From: Neoechinorhynchus agilis
Taxonomy: Eukaryota > Acanthocephala
Length of the DNA stretch: 64,000 nt
Direction of reading: 5' to 3'
NCBI GenBank assembly: GCA_051530055.1
Contig: CM121342.1
Span: 10,602,001 to 10,666,000, forward strand
In this document: positions 12,486 to 23,782 of the stretch, piece by piece
Layout of the letters: the number at the start of each line of letters is the position of its first letter
How positions within the stretch are numbered: the stretch's first letter is position 1
The notes under the pieces: generated by a model
What the model saw: only the letters and a program-made list of their open reading frames with translations
Databases searched by the model: none
What the model was told of the DNA's origin: nothing
Position numbers and translations under genes: made by a program

Positions 12486-14330
12486 GATTTTAACAAGCTG
12501 CCGATCCCGCCCTCGCTCTCTCATCTTTCCCAACTCGTTACTTTCCCACACGCTTCTCCTCCAGCCTTGATAAAATTTTCTCAAACATCAGGCAATACTC
12601 GTGCACTACCAAACTCCCTCGATCGCTTCGTCTGTCCATTGTTCCATCTTTCTCTCCACCTCATCACCTCAAAAACGTTCCTTTTCCGACCCATACGTTG
12701 TCTGAGATAAACGTGATCATCATAGCCACGCCTTTGTTGTATGTGTCAATTCTTTTATCACGCAAAACCGCTCTACCATCTTTGCCACCGACCCCTCGAT
12801 AGCAATGGGCTCTTTGTCAAATCTAATAGAATCTGCGATGAAGGCCTCCTTTCCTCGCAAAACAATACGAATACCGAACCGCTACTGATTTATTGAAAAC
12901 CTTTGCCGCCTTTTCTAAAAAACCTTCAAATACAGGTCACCAAAGCTTTCCGGTCCGGCAATCCCGCTTACCCCTCCCTCCACTCCACATTGACCAAACG
13001 CATCCGAATAGCCCGCAAAGTATTCCTCTCATCTCGTCTCCCGTCCGTTTCCAATCGAAACTGGTGGCTGAAATAAAAAATTTCACTGGTCTTGTTAGAT
13101 CCATCCCCTTCGCATCTCTCCCCAAATCTGATCTCCTCTCAATCCTCAACACCATGAATAAAAACCTCTGTCCTCCCCAAACCTCCTCTCCATTGTCCCA
13201 ACCTCCCTTCTCACTTCCGGACCCGCCCATTCATACATACCCTTCCTTAGTTTCCCCTCTCGAAATCCTAGAGATCCTTAAACACCTGCCCGCCATTCTT
13301 CCCCTAATTCGACTATCCCGAATTGGGCCGATCCTCTGACGCACATAACGAACCTCCGCTTTCTATTGGGCTCTTTCCCATCATGTCTTAAGGAAGCCCG
13401 TGTCGTCCCCCTACCCAAAAACAATAAATGGATTTCCCCCACGTCCTTTCGTCCCATCTCTATCCTCTCACCTTTCTCTAAAATCTTTGAAAATTTTTTT
13501 AAAACCCGCCTACTTCCCTTCTTCCTCAAAAACATCTCCCCTTCCCAATTCGCCTTTCGTCCTGTTCTGATGCCCTCCTCTGCATCTACGATACGCTTGT
13601 GCGCAGCTTAGATTACAATCCAGAATCAACCGTCCGTCTCGTGCAACTGGATATTTCCAGGGCGTTTGAGTCGGTCGATCACTCCCTTCTCCTCCAAACA
13701 TGTGCTTGCTTTGGCCTCCCTACCTGGCAACTCGCTTGGATTTCCTCTTTCCTCTCCAACCGCAAACAATATATTCAATGTGGAACTTCTTGCTCCTCTT
13801 CTCTACCCATATTTAAAGGGGTCCCCCAAGGCGCTGTACTTTCCCCTCTCCTCTTTGACATTTTTCTAAATGACCTTCATCCCCTCACTCCCCGTACCAA
13901 ATATCCTAAATTTATCCAAATCTTTTGAGCTTGTCCCCACATTTCTAAACGCAACCTTATCCCCGCGCATCTCCCTCTCCCCATCCAACGTTCCTCTTCT
14001 CTCCGAATACTGGGCATGATTTTACAAGAAAACCTTAAATGGGATGCCCACATTTCAATTACACTCTCTAAAACAAACCCTCGTCTTTACCTCCTGAAAC
14101 TCCCCCGGCGTCTTAACGTATACCCTAAACACTTTGCCAACTTTTATCTCTCTGCCATCCTCCCTATCCTTACATACGCCTACCCCACTTTCGTCGCCTT
14201 TCCGCCAATGCTCTCCATTCCCTCGAAACCTTCCACAAGAGAGCAGCGAGAATATGCGGGGCTTCACTCCCTCCCCTCGATGCCCACCTCCACTCCATTT
14301 TCTCCATATTTAAAAACTTACAAGCATGGA
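12486..14330 (+). mobile_element. APE-type (CR1/Jockey-like) LINE, copy 2
   Basis: Starts inside the endonuclease: [12 protein letters not shown] carries the GDFN motif of AP-type endonucleases. The reverse transcriptase follows from about 13360 (FPSCLKEARVVPLPKNN, then SFRPISILSPFSKIFE), LVQLDISRAFESVDHSLL near 13640, GVPQGAVLSPLLFDIFLNDL near 13820, and a C-terminal block KWDAHI...SKTNPRLYLL near 14040. Several frame changes and at least one deletion (the YADD block was not found) mark it as a dead copy. At about 14330 (FKNLQAWT) it is cut by a zinc-finger LINE and seems to resume near 16030. Confidence 0.85.
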
Positions 14331-14339
14331 CGTAACTAT

Positions 14340-16021
14340 GACTTTCTTAATCCCAGAAGGCCATAGGTACTCCGCTCTCATTTTAGATGATGAGGCGGAG
14401 AGGACAACCGACGATATTCTTGTCCCAGGTAATTCTGAGAGACAGTCAACAGCACAACAGCAAACAGTTCAACTTACGCGAACACTCGAACAGAAGAACC
14501 AACGAACAGAAGACGTTCATACTAGTAAAGAGTCTATCCTGTGATATCCTACGGGAGTTAATAATGAGATGGAAAGTTCTAAGTTGCGTTACTTGTCGAC
14601 AGAGGTCCAAAATATTGCTTGCTATTTGTGTGAGGTTCAATTCATAGGCCGAACGCGAAACAAGCTACATATAGAGCACCTAAGAGCACAACATAACACC
14701 GTCGTAGCAGCCTGGCAGTGCCCATTATGTGATAACTACGAAAACATTGAATCTCGCAGTGTGGGTAACCATTTGAGAAGATGCAAGGAAAAGTACCCGG
14801 ACAGATATCGACAGTTAATGACTGAAGCGTCGACAAAATCACCTAACTCGGAACGCAGGGATTCCGTAAACATAGTGTACTCAAACATAGATGACACGCC
14901 GGCTAGGTGCCCCGCCTGCCATTTGTCTCTCTTAGGCATTGGGCGGTACAACAGTATTATGGCACACGCAAAAAGCTCGCATGGCGCCAAGACAATAACG
15001 TTTCTTTGCTTTAACTGCCTCAAATCTTTTCGAAATCTACCGGCTGTGCGTTCACATTGCAATCACTGCAGCTTAGCAATTACTAAAGATGGCGGTGCAT
15101 CCGCGCCCCCTTCGGTCAGTGTCGGAATTACGGAAACTACGGACGAAACAATGCAGGACAGCAAGGCGTGCCTTTTAAGTACAGCCGCAAGTTCGAAGGT
15201 GGCAGAAATACCAGCGTTCTGCAACCGCGAAGGTACGCTTATCTCAGACAGCGACGATCACGAAGACAGTCGGCTATGCCAAACTATGTTCTCAGATTCC
15301 TATAACACTCGGAACCAACCCAGCGAGGTCAGCATTCAAGTTGCGAACCCATATAATCGCAGTAATGGGACCGGATTTTACGATACAACAGGAAGTAAAT
15401 CCATAGACTTGCGTTTTTTCTCAGAATATGAGCGGTCTGTCCGCAGGCTCTTTTACAACAGCTGAAGCGCTGGAATTCTACAATGACTGCCTGAAGAGGC
15501 CAAAGCTCCACCCACGGTACATGCGATTCTTAGAGAGTGAAAGTGGGAAGATGGGCAATTGCCATGCCCACGTTGGACAAGATTTTGTGAACGCAGTATG
15601 TGAGCGTTACACCCGATATCTTAACCCTGGAAGGCACCAGTCTGGCGGAAATTCTATTATGTCTAAAGCGAAGTCACTGGGCCTAAAAATTATTAAAATA
15701 AGGCGATCTTCAATCCAAACGATGGCAACAATTGCATTTCATGTGAGCAAGAATCAAGCTCAGTGGAGGAAAGTCAAGAGTAGAACCTTGGATGAAATAA
15801 ACGGGGACCCCGAGCATTTTCAGAGAATCGCAGGAAATATAGGAGACGCGAACGTTAACTTGGAGGACATGGTTACTGGGCTTCAAAGGGACCAGGAAAT
15901 CTTGAAGGAATTCATTCTGTGGAGTGCAGCCTCAGCCTACCGTTGTGACTTCGTAGTAAACACCGAATTCATTCTGTGGAGTGCAGCCTCAGCCTACCGT
16001 TGCGACTTCGTAGTAAACACG
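14340..16021 (+). mobile_element. LINE ORF N-terminus with C2H2-like zinc fingers
   Basis: A 298-codon frame from 14569 and an overlapping 200-codon frame from 15428 in the next phase. The first has four finger-like units: CYLCEVQF...H-x4-H near residues 18-42, CPLC...H-x3-C near 51-73, CPAC...H-x4-H near 112-136, and CFNC...H-x2-C near 145-165. N-terminal fingers of this kind are typical of LINEs with a restriction-like endonuclease, which fits the family at 12.1, 16.4 and 61.0 kb. The frame change near 15440 and the missing RT mark it as truncated. A 57-bp tandem duplication ends it at 15908-16021. Confidence 0.65.
15908..16021 (+). repeat. 57-bp tandem duplication inside the zinc-finger LINE
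   Basis: Two adjacent units (15908-15964 and 15965-16021) differ at two positions and keep the reading frame, so the protein repeats FILWSAASAYRCDFVVNTE. The duplication lies exactly at the end of the element where APE-LINE sequence resumes. Confidence 0.9.
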
Positions 16022-16330
16022 GAACACTCGGAAAGCCCCCTCCACAATTTTCTTCCCTCATCTCTAAACACTCGTCCCTAGTAAACACCCGGAACCCCAA
16101 CCTTTTTCATCCCCCCTCGCTCGTACCACCCTCTACCAAAAATCTTTCTTCCCTCAAGCCCAATCTTTCTTTAATAACCGGAAAACAAGGAAAGACTCCT
16201 AATCTGTCATTCTCCTGTAAAACTCCAAAGACAAATCCCACCTCCTTGCCTCAACATCCGACATCCAGACAACTTCAGCAAAGATAGATGCTGGCAAGTG
16301 TTTGGATCGTTTTTCTTAATCAATAAAACG
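16022..16330 (+). mobile_element. APE-type LINE 3' end, probably the tail of copy 2
   Basis: C-rich sequence reading LVNTRNPNLFHPPSLVPP and similar Ser/Pro/Asn-rich blocks, like the C-termini of CR1-type LINEs, followed near 16320 by CAATAAAACGTGTTTATATA, a plausible 3' terminus. Composition matches 12.5-14.3 kb, which suggests that the zinc-finger LINE interrupted one element. Confidence 0.5.
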
Positions 16331-16364
16331 TGTTTATATATAACATCAAATTCGCTACCATTAA

Positions 16365-16650
16365 ACCAGGGGGAGCAGCAACCGCCGCTGAGGAATGCAA
16401 AAGGATCAAATACAGGGACCTGAGTCGAAATCATTATTTTGTTCCCTTTGGCGTCGAGGCACTCGGGTTGTTTGGTACCACGGCACAGGATATGGTCAAG
16501 CAATTGTCTAAGAAATTGAGACGAAACACTTGCGATCCGAGATCAGGAGCATTCCTCCTCCAAAACATGGGTCTGGCTGTGCAACGGGTAACGCTCCATC
16601 CGTCCTTTCGATCGTCGCACCAGGACGGCAGCTGAGTGATCCAGGGCGGT
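16365..16650 (+). mobile_element. restriction-like-endonuclease LINE, 3' end
   Basis: Reads AATAAEECKRIKYRDLSRNH, then FVPFGVEALGLFG, then FLLQNMGLAVQRV. The same ending occurs at 61.8-62.0 kb and, shorter, at 41.9 kb. It corresponds to the last ~90 residues of the family. Confidence 0.75.
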
Positions 16651-17031
16651 GGTATGAATGATTTCTGCTCCAGGATTCTGAAAGTTATGTTAATAAATCT
16701 CCAGGAATTAAGTGCGTTTTCGCACAATAACTTTGGTGTTGAAATCGGGATGTAGAATAAAAATTAGTACCCTCAATATCCACATTCATGACAATTTAAA
16801 ACGATTTTTGAAAGTTTACGTAAAAAATGGTAAACAGTTGTTGCGCCCAATCACTGTTTTCTATTTAGAAAACTAAATTATAGATAATTGATTGATTAAG
16901 AGGTCACGTGGGTTTGCTATGGAAAACGCAAATAACCGTATAAGGCTGGAATACTATGAACAAGCTGAAGTTTTTCCCTAGCTACTGATTAGCGCAACCG
17001 ATTTTAAAGACAAAACAATACAGCTATTGAA
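16651..17031. other. 5' flank of the HIPK-like gene
   Basis: Unique AT-rich DNA between LINE debris and the kinase gene. No clear core-promoter element. A weak AATACAG site lies 8 bp before the ATG. Confidence 0.4.
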
Positions 17032-18348
17032 ATGGCTAAGGGACAACGATCACTAAATTCATTCGACGACAAAGATAGAGAGCCAAACGACAAGATTGAA
17101 AAATTTATTCGCAATATAAAGAATCAACCGCGTGATGATAGCAGCCGTGCTGTAATTGGAGATCCGATCAAGATTCCCTACGAATTGAAAGAAGGTGAAG
17201 TGTTGAGATGCTGGTCATGGTCATTTGAAGTTCAAGAGTATCTCCAGCGAGGGACATTTGGAAAAGTCGTGAGATGTATAGAACAAGATTCTCAATGGTC
17301 CGTGGCATTGAAATTCTTAAATTGCACATCTGCCACTTCAATTTTGGAATGCGAAGAAGTTCGAATATCGAAGCTTCTTTGCATCAATCGCGCTTCCGAT
17401 TACAACATTGTGGATCTTGTAAGTGCATTTTGGTACCGCGGTCATATTTGTATGGTATTCGAACTGTATTCGATGGATTTAGACGATTATGCGAAATTAA
17501 AGCATCCCGAGCTAATTGAGCTGAGAGATTTAAGACCGATCGCGCAACAGTGTTTTGTCGCCTTGGCAAAGCTAAAGGAAATCGGAATTATCCACACGGA
17601 CATCAAGACTAGCAACATAATGCTCGTCGATCCGCTACGGCAACCATTTCGAGTTAAATTGATCGATTTTGGCTTAGCCATTGAAAATCAAACTGCAAAA
17701 TCAGGAACTGTTTTGCAAAACATAGTTTACCGGGCACCTGAGGTCCTTCTCGGTCTGGAATATTCCGAAGCAATCGATATGTGGAGTATGGGTTGCACAC
17801 TGGCGAGACTGTTCCTTGGTTACTATATTTATTCGGGATTGTTTGAGTACGAACAAGTTAGTTGTATTTGGAACGCCCAAGGACCCTTTCCAGCGGAGAT
17901 GTTACAACGATCTAATATGTTATACAACTTCTTTAAAATAACCCCAAAGGATGATGGTACATATTTAGCTCAGTTACTAAATCCTGAGGAGTATAGAAAT
18001 CGATCTAAAGAGAACGTTGAGGACTGTAGAGTGAGAGGTTTTAAGTCTTTAGACGACCTCGTCGCCATTGAACGCTTTTATACGAAGTCTGAAGAACTGG
18101 ACAGAGTAGTATTTGTAGATCTCATAAAAAAACTACTTACAATTGATCCGAATCTTCGGATTCTCCCTTTGGATGCCTTGAAGCATCCGTTTATTACGAT
18201 GGAGCATCTAAGTTCGTGCCATCAATATCTTGAGTTGTGCCGTTTTGGCATGGAAGTTTGCCGTGACTTTAATGATATAAAAGCTTCGGGAAGCTCAGCG
18301 ATACGAATACAACCAAAGGGATCAATTAGTCGTCGACATTCAATATAA
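17032..18348 (+). CDS. HIPK-like CMGC protein kinase, intronless
   Basis: 438 residues. Glycine loop RGTFGKV (73-79), catalytic Lys94 in VALK, catalytic loop HTDIKTSN (188-195) with Asp190, DFG at 212-214, YRAPE at 233-237, and HIPK-family phrases MLVDPxRQPxRVKxIDFG, EAIDMWSMGC and LTIDPNLRI...HPFITMEHL. HIPKs are nuclear Ser/Thr kinases that switch themselves on by tyrosine phosphorylation of the loop (HIPK STYLQSRYYRAPE). Here that stretch is SGTVLQNIVYRAPE, so the activating Tyr is Val227. The catalytic-loop HAD/DLKPEN has become HTD/IKTSN. There are no long homeobox-interaction or PEST tails. The absence of introns suggests a retrocopy or lineage-specific expansion, probably active but differently regulated. 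DYRK is the second choice. Confidence 0.8.
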   Translation: MAKGQRSLNSFDDKDREPNDKIEKFIRNIKNQPRDDSSRAVIGDPIKIPYELKEGEVLRCWSWSFEVQEYLQRGTFGKVVRCIEQDSQWSVALKFLNCTSATSILECEEVRISKLLCINRASDYNIVDLVSAFWYRGHICMVFELYSMDLDDYAKLKHPELIELRDLRPIAQQCFVALAKLKEIGIIHTDIKTSNIMLVDPLRQPFRVKLIDFGLAIENQTAKSGTVLQNIVYRAPEVLLGLEYSEAIDMWSMGCTLARLFLGYYIYSGLFEYEQVSCIWNAQGPFPAEMLQRSNMLYNFFKITPKDDGTYLAQLLNPEEYRNRSKENVEDCRVRGFKSLDDLVAIERFYTKSEELDRVVFVDLIKKLLTIDPNLRILPLDALKHPFITMEHLSSCHQYLELCRFGMEVCRDFNDIKASGSSAIRIQPKGSISRRHSI

Positions 18349-19043
18349 TCTCATTTCAAAAAGTCCGAAATGAGTGGTCTCTTGGTTTTTTATAGATTTA
18401 AAACCAGAGATGCTTGAAGAGTTGAAAAGATATTAAGTGATTTTTGTGTTTTTATCCGGATTGGATGGTTTATTTTTACTGAGTGGAAGAATTTATTTCT
18501 TTAATTTAAACCTATTTTCGATTTTTGGTTAAAACACCGCAACATTACTCTCAATAGTAAACATTCTAAGAGACGAACACAACCTACGCTAATGCAGATT
18601 TTTCAGTGACTGTCTCTTTTAACTGACGATCATTCCTCTTGAGACTAGAACAGGAGTAATTTTGGCATTGTATCAATTTTTAAATCTTCTGACTTTCGTT
18701 AAAATATCTGAAAATCTTTGATATCCTCCCAAGATTCAAATCGAGGCCCGAAACTGAGAAACAATGATTAGCGTCCTATCATCCCTTTAAGATTATTTTT
18801 AAAGCTTTCAATATATGTGTATTCAAAGTTTCAAACCGATGATTAATAGCTATGATAGCAGAAACTCAATATATTATATATTTTCGGACGATAAAATATG
18901 GAAACTGCCGAAAAAATCGACACTATCGAGAATTCTCGATGGTTCTAATTTGCACGCAATATACAACTGAATTGTGGGAAAATGCCCACCACCGGTAACA
19001 CGCGCTGTAAAGCCACTATTTATGATCTATTGATCTCATCATC
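18349..19043. other. intergenic, convergent 3' ends
   Basis: 3' flanks of the kinase and the H2A gene. No gene seen. Downstream of the H2A stop a GGCTTTACAGCGC stretch is not a proper histone stem-loop. Confidence 0.45.
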
Positions 19044-19445
19044 TCAAGTCTCATGAGTGCTCTCTGGACCAGGAGCTGCAGGTCTCTTCGGCAGAAGAGC
19101 CTCTTGTATATTAGGCAGCACTCCGCCTTGTGAGATGGTCACTCCGCTCAGAAGTTTATTGAGTTCCTCGTCGTTTCGAACTGCAAGGACCAAATGCCGT
19201 GGGATTATTCGACTTTTCTTATTATCCCTAGCGGCATTTCCTGCCAACTCCAATAACTCAGCGGTCAAATACTCGAGAACAGCGGCCATATATACCGGAG
19301 CTCCACCACCAATCCGTTCGCTGTAATGCCCTCGTTTAAGGTGCCGGTGAATTCGGCCAACGGGGAATTGAAGACCAGCACGAGTGCTACGACTTGTTGC
19401 CTTAGCTCGTTCTGTCGCCTTTCCGATTTTAGCTTTCCCGGACAT
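19044..19445 (-). CDS. histone H2A
   Basis: 133 residues, intronless, complete. Core hallmarks: [17 protein letters not shown], the acidic patch ([13 protein letters not shown] and NDEEL), [18 protein letters not shown] and [14 protein letters not shown]. The N-tail [20 protein letters not shown] is longer and less Gly/Arg-rich than replication-dependent metazoan H2A; the C-tail [12 protein letters not shown] has no SQ(E/D) motif, so it is not H2A.X, and it lacks H2A.Z-specific residues in the docking region, though GRIHRHLK and YLTAE recall H2A.Z. No other histone gene lies nearby and no perfect 3' stem-loop is seen, suggesting a solitary, replacement-type or divergent H2A. A TATA-like box lies about 55 bp upstream. 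Confidence 0.9.
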   Translation of the reverse strand: MSGKAKIGKATERAKATSRSTRAGLQFPVGRIHRHLKRGHYSERIGGGAPVYMAAVLEYLTAELLELAGNAARDNKKSRIIPRHLVLAVRNDEELNKLLSGVTISQGGVLPNIQEALLPKRPAAPGPESTHET

Positions 19446-19497
19446 CTTGGTAGTTCGATAGAAGGTGCAGCAAGTCTTCGAAGCGAGGAGACACTAG

Positions 19498-19508
19498 CTC
19501 TTTTATAT
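19498..19508 (-). promoter_or_regulatory. TATA-like box of the H2A gene
   Basis: Minus-strand CATATAAAAGA lies 53-63 bp before the H2A start codon, a usual distance for a TATA-driven histone promoter. Confidence 0.55.
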
Positions 19509-19510
19509 GT

Positions 19511-21139
19511 TGCAGCTACGTAGTGTTGTGTGTGGTGGTGTGAAGTAGGACGGGAACAAGAGGTTGAGACTTATGTTGTGGCAGTGGGAAAGTAAAGAGC
19601 AATCGCTGCTGTTTACTGAAGCAACCGCATGCTTTATGACGGGGTTAATTGTAACTTTTTAGTCGATTGCACGCGACCATCGAACGCTTGTATAATCTAC
19701 CCCTCCTTAAAGAATATTAGTGAACAAATTTTTTGCGTCAATAGGAACAATTTTAAGAAAATGAAAGTGATCATGGCATTACGAAGAGGGTCATTGACTT
19801 CAACTTCATTTCCTGATTAAAATGGTCCCTTCAGGATTAATGGACGATTGCTTGGATGTCAAATATTTCAATTGTGCCCGATCGAGAAGCGTTTATGAGA
19901 TGTGCCAAAGAGCTAAAGTAGAGATTTAGAATAAACACCTTCCTATCTCCTGTTATACCATTGCGATTGAACAAGCAACATGCTACTGATAAGACTCGCA
20001 TTTCTAACCAGATAAACATTGCTTTGTTGTGAAAACTCCAGGAAACGACGAAAATCCAAATTGGGTTGAGCGGCTCTGATTTACTTTTGAAATAGAATCC
20101 ATAGGTTGCCATCAAAATTTAAAGTGTGAATTTCAAAAGCCGGAGCATTTCATATTTTCTAAACAATTCGGGTAACCATTTTAAATCATTAAATTGATGG
20201 GGCAAGATCATTTTTAATTGATTGTTGTCCCCCACCTACACTCTTTAACCAACTGATCTATATAAACATTAGCGGAGTTTCTGTGCATGGTGATCAAAAC
20301 GAAATCCTCAAAAACCTTCAAACCTTTAAATTTTTTTACAATCTTCACTACAAACTTTCTTCGCTAAATCATTATGAATACTCAATTTAAAATGTTCCTA
20401 TTTCACTCTCTGAATAGACACATTACAACTGTTAATACTAATTTTTGAAATCATCAATCCGTCCGCATTATCAATCACGATTTCACCAATGCGAACTTTT
20501 TCGTGAACATCATCATATTTTAGACGGTGTTTAGTCAGAATTAGTTTTCTATGGGGTACGAGATTCACGAAAACCGACACTGTTGATTTTTCGATTAATC
20601 AACGATTCTTCGAAAGATTAAACCTTTCGATGGGAATCTCACATCTATGAAGACGATGGACAATGATTCAGAGAAACCTGGTTAACAAACCCGTTAATAT
20701 CAATGTCCATGCACAGGATATAACCTACTCATAAATTTGAAGATGCGATTCTCCAGCAGAGGATTGCTCACTAAATCGTCAGCTCTCAAAAAATAATACG
20801 ACATCTTAAAATAAATTGCTTAAACTATCTAGGGTTCGAAATTGAAACTTTCAGTTACAAACCACTCTTTCATTTTGGTCGTAAAAAACCGCGTATTATC
20901 GTTCGTTTGCGTTTTCTAGTATTCGTATGTCCAAAATTCCACTTCAATAAAATTATGCGTTGTTTGGTTCACGATCGAGTTTGATAGCACTAGCGTCTGC
21001 GTTTCCTCGTATTCATTGAAAGACGAGAAGACCTCAAAAACAGTGGACGGGATTTTTGTTCGTATTGGTTTTCGTATTTCATTCGTACTTTTTTCGTGAT
21101 GGAATTGCATTTTTCATCGATAAACGCGTGTTTCGTAAA
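19511..21139. other. gene-poor stretch
   Basis: Short frames at 19629-19820, 19837-20115, 20398-20580 and 20916-21110 have no motif, no supported splice partners and no similarity I recognise. No repeat with long arms was found. Possibly unannotated exons are hidden, but I cannot support any. Confidence 0.35.
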
Positions 21140-23050
21140 CCTGTGTTTTATTATGGCCGAAAATCAAGTGGCGGAGGCTTAAGGATCCCATACTCAGGGA
21201 AACGATGAAAATAGTGCTCACCAAGAAATTGAGCGAGAATAGGGCTCAACTGGAACGCTGGGGGAATGAGACAGCCGAAGCGATTCGTAATGAAGCAAAG
21301 AACATCCTAGGAATGACGTCGGGGAAACCTCCACCCCAAAACAAAGAGGCATGGTGGTGGAATCCAGCCGTCAAGGACGCAATCAGTCTGGAAAAGTCAG
21401 CGAGGAAAAGATTGGAATTCGACGCTTCGCCCCCGAATGCAGGCGCTTACAAACATGCAAAAAGGAAGGCGGCACGGGTATGCGCCAAAGCCAAGAGGGA
21501 AGTTGATAACGACCTGTACGAGCAATTACAGCGATTGAGTTGTAGAGATATGGTCTTCAGGTTGGTAAAAGTCACTAATAAAAAATCGCGGGATATCGTG
21601 CACCTCAAAATGATCAGTGATAGTCACAGAAAGACGCTGGGCCAATACAAGGACATTTTGGATAGGTGGAAGGAATATTTCAGCACTCTGCTGAACATTG
21701 AGAATGACAGACTGCCTCTAGAGGGCGTACGCCTGAATGCCAATATGACGATGCCGTACTCGTACGACGATGTTGCTGCACAACTCAGGAAAATTAAGAC
21801 TGGTAGGAGCGCCGGTCCGGATAACATTCCGATCGAGCTGTGGCAATCTCAGGGAGTCATCGGAATAAAGTTGCTCACGAGGCCCTTTCAGAAGATAGAT
21901 TTGGAGGAAAAGATCCCGTCGGAATGGCAGGGAAGCATATTGATACTGATCTTCAGAGGCAAAGGAGATGTTCTGCAGTGTAGAAGCTACCGCGGCATCA
22001 AACCCGTCTCGCACAATGAAACTGTGGGAACGAATGATCGATCACAGGATTAGAGAAGAGATCAGAATCAGCTAGCACCAACGAGGATTCATGCCCGGCA
22101 GAAGCACAATCGATACAATATTCGTGCTAAGGCAACTGTATGAGAGGTTCAGTGAGATGCAGTGCCCGTTGCACAGTGTATGTTCGTCGATTGGTGCGGG
22201 CATACCTCAAGAAAAGGAATTGTTCCGAACATTATGTCGCCGCAATCCTAGCGCACAGCAGAACGACCGACTATTTCCGAGTCTACGTGGGTTTGCAACA
22301 GGGTTCGGCCCTGAGCCCATTCTTGTTCGCGATCGTGATAGACGTCCTAGGATTTGCGGAAAGAGAAATGAACGCAGCATGGACGATACTATTCGCGGAC
22401 GATTTGGTGCTCACAGCTAGGGACGTAGACACGCTCAGGAATTTACTGGAGAGTTGGTGACAACGATTCGAGAGCAACGGATTGAGAGTGAGCAAGTGCA
22501 AAACGAAATACATGGGGCCGGATAACGTCGATATGTAAGGTACTCAGATCAGCCTGTTGAACATGCATTGTGAGCTCGCACCAGAGATCGGACAAAGAGT
22601 TCAATGGGTGTGGAACAACTGGAGGAAGACAACAGGCATCCTTTGCGATAAGCGTCTCCCGAACAAGATTTAAGGGCGGGTGTACAAGGCAGTGGTGCGA
22701 CCCGCCATGCTCTACGGAGCAGAGACGGTGGCTACGAAGAAAGAAGGCGTTCAACGATTAGCCGTCAACGAAATGCGGATGCTGGGATGGTCCGCAGGAT
22801 CGACACGCAAGGATCGAGTGCCCAATGAGGAGGTGCGAAAGCTGTTTGCTGTCGAGCCTATCGAGGAGGCAATGGCTAAGAGGCGGATGCGATGGTACCT
22901 GCAGGTGACACACGCATGGAGAATCGAGCTCGAGGGGAAAATGAGAAGAGGAAGGCCCAAGAAGAGGTGGGAGGACAGTATGAGCGGAGATTTCAAGACT
23001 CTGGGAAAGGAGAACAAAGACGAAAGCCGACAATGCTGAAAAAAACGACC
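21140..23050 (+). mobile_element. RTE-type LINE, 5'-truncated copy
   Basis: Frame from 21205 carries KLSENRAQLERWGNETAEAI, NKEAWWWNPAVKDAI and, in the RT, GRSAGPDNIPIELW near residues 208-221, then GSILILIFRGKGD. After a frame change: GRSTIDTIFVLRQLYERF near 22095, VYVGLQQGSALSPFLFAIVI and DVLGFAEREMNAAWTILFAD near 22280-22410, then a C-terminal DRVPNEEVRKLF...RRMRWY...GRPKKRWEDSM block near 22800-22985, the usual RTE ending. Stops and several frame changes make it inactive. Its endonuclease half is missing; the minus-strand copy at 48.3-50.9 kb keeps one. Confidence 0.9.
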
Positions 23051-23136
23051 TCTCAAGTGAGAGTAAAGTTCAAAGAAATGTTGTTGTATATTCGTGTTCG
23101 CATCCAGTTTGCGCTTTTTTCATCGAAGAACATGAT

Positions 23137-23275
23137 GCAATCGTTATAGCAACTTTACTAGTACTAATCAAGATATTTAAATAATCACATGCATCTGTTC
23201 TGCTTTTTCCCTACACGAGTGATATTATTATTTAAAATCTTGATTACCACTTGTAAAGTTCCTATAACGCTTGGA
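23137..23275. repeat. short inverted repeat (MITE-like)
   Basis: Arms of about 48 bp face each other: CGTTATAGCAACTTTACTAG on the left and, inverted, CGTTATAGGAACTTTACAAG on the right, both continuing into AATCAAGAT...AAATAAT. It lies just beyond the RTE LINE end. No coding content. Confidence 0.75.
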
Positions 23276-23519
23276 TCACCTTACATCGAATCGCCGTATA
23301 AATAACGAGCAATTCTTCATGCTTATTATTTGACCGTATTTATTCATTTATTTTAGTTTATTGTATTTTTTTATATCAATGTGTGGCCTTTTATCACACG
23401 GCTGATAATTTTTGGGCATACAGCCCACCGATTTGGTCCAGAGAAGTAATTCAATTACTTAATGCACTGAAACATCCGGTAGGGCCAATCTTCATAAAAA
23501 AATATTCTTTTTATGTTCC

Positions 23520-23782
23520 TTTATTCATTTGGTTGCAACGCATTTACAAGACCAATATCGTTGGAGTTTTATTAAGATCTCGAAGAAATTATAAAATAAA
23601 TTTGAAAGTCATAAATTGAATGAGCTGGGTTACTTAGTCTTCACCTTGTGTTCATTTATTCATTTGGTTGCAACGCATTTACAAGGCCAATAACGTATGT
23701 TTTATCAAGATCTCGAAGAAATTATAAAATAACTTTGAAAGTCATAAATTGAACGAGCTGGCTTACTTAGTCTTCGCCTTGG
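23520..23782 (+). repeat. 135-bp tandem duplication
   Basis: Units 23520-23654 and 23655-23782 share TTTATTCATTTGGTTGCAAC, AAGATCTCGAAGAAATTATA and GAGCTGG(G/C)TTACTTAGTC in the same order with about a dozen differences, including a short deletion in unit 2. Not coding. Confidence 0.85.

Noticed and set aside
14569-15465. Zinc-finger frame as a host transcription factor
   Set aside because: The finger layout, the following frame-shifted part and the LINE surroundings fit a LINE N-terminus better.
18985-19020. Histone 3' stem-loop after H2A
   Set aside because: GGCTTTACAGCGC does not give the 6-bp stem and 4-base loop of the histone element.
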